DNA of 64,000 nucleotides from Dipteris shenzhenensis (lineage: Eukaryota; Polypodiophyta; Polypodiopsida; Gleicheniales). The position numbers and the translations under genes were made by a program. Position 1 is the stretch's first letter; every line of letters starts with the position of its first letter. Under the pieces are notes generated by a model. The model saw nothing but the letters and a program-made list of their open reading frames with translations, was not told the DNA's origin and did not search any database. Of the stretch, positions 63,555-64,000 are shown one piece after another. Location: assembly GCA_047967505.1 (NCBI GenBank), contig CM106539.1; one strand, 5' to 3'.

Positions 63555-63878
63555 ATCTGCAAGGACCCTGAGCTAACTAACCCCCGAATTAGGCTAGGGG
63601 TCTCAGCCTAGTTCAGGGTTAGTTAGCTGCTAAATGAGAGGTAAGCAGGCGTGTGCATACGGAGAATGTGTCTTAGCTACAACTGTGGAGTATTGTACTT
63701 GATTAGTTGGAGTAGTTGGTGTAGAGAGGGGAGGGGATCTGGATTTCGAGGAGAGGCTAGGCCACTCCATGCTGGCCATATCTGCAAGACCCCGAGCTAA
63801 CTAACCCCCGAATTAGGCTAGGGGTCTCAGCCCAGTTCAGGGTTAGTTAGCTACTAACTGAGAGGTAAGCAGGCGGAG
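63429..63878. repeat. Two-copy tandem duplication, 225-bp unit
   Basis: Units 63429-63653 and 63654-63878 share TGCATACG, GATTAGTTGGAGTAGTTGGT, GTAGAGAGGGGAGGGGATCT and GCTAACTAACCCCCGAATTA, with about 5-8% differences by eye. Each contains the MANMEW start region on the minus strand, so the duplication copies a gene 5' end. Confidence 0.88.
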
Positions 63879-64000
63879 AGGTTAGACAAGAGTTAAGAGG
63901 TAGGTAGGCAGAGAGGGTAGACGGCTGGGCTGGGGTTGAGCGGAGCAGATGAGGAGCTGAGTGGAGTGGGTGAGGGCTTAGCGGTGCGGGTGAGGGTTGA
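63879..64000. repeat. GGTGAGGG/GGTTGAG-rich edge
   Basis: G-rich imperfect repeats (GAGTGGGTGAGGGCTTAGCG, GTGCGGGTGAGGGTTGA) running off the window; no gene. Confidence 0.4.

Overview
This window looks like a repeat-dense nuclear segment from a land plant with a large genome. The evidence is Ty1/copia elements primed by initiator-Met tRNA, CACTA (En/Spm-type) DNA transposons with tnp2, DUF4218 and DUF4216 domains, a Helitron protein remnant, intron-bearing gene fragments with GT/AG borders, and many (GA)n or (CT)n tracts. I cannot name the species. There are no bacterial operons, ribosome binding sites, CRISPR arrays or rRNA genes, and I saw no complete host gene.

Layout. 0-1.4 kb: a decayed, unrecognised minus-strand gene. 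3.4-6.1 kb: a degraded minus-strand CACTA transposase, followed by a retroelement gag scrap and CACTA-like subterminal repeats. 7.2-15.6 kb: a decayed minus-strand gene resembling the second gene of CACTA elements. A small intron of it is occupied by Copia A (7624-14953), the only intact element here, with one 1441-codon polyprotein, 257-bp LTRs that read as identical, a 5-bp target duplication, primer site and polypurine tract. 16.1-25.0 kb: a plus-strand CACTA copy split by Copia B, an inverted, stop-riddled relative of Copia A that lost its 5' end. 25.0-28.3 kb: a third CACTA copy (minus), interrupted upstream by Copia C (28278-34202), a full-length but inactivated element of another copia lineage with 170-bp LTRs.

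34-50 kb is mostly non-coding: long pyrimidine tracts, a dispersed dyad motif of the form AGTTTCGC..GCGAAACT, copia gag scraps, a truncated Copia D carrying a 0.66-kb foldback element, and small tandem duplications. 50.8-52.9 kb is a broken Copia E (gag, protease, integrase). 54.8-56.8 kb holds exon-like pieces of a decayed gene and a tandem duplication. 57.2-58.4 kb is a Helitron N-terminal protein remnant. 58.9 kb has a possible first exon (MEFWG plus a donor) of a host gene. 59.7-64 kb contains a MITE-like element, tandem repeats, a promoter-like block and an ORF1-like fragment.

The sequence therefore records nested insertion followed by decay. Stop codons in several elements lie almost always where an intact relative, or the expected residue, has Gln or Arg codons (CAG, CAA, CGA), as expected from deamination of methylated cytosines. 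The most distinctive regulatory feature is an array of 14 exact TGACGTGG motifs in the leader of Copia A. I found no convincing new multi-gene system.
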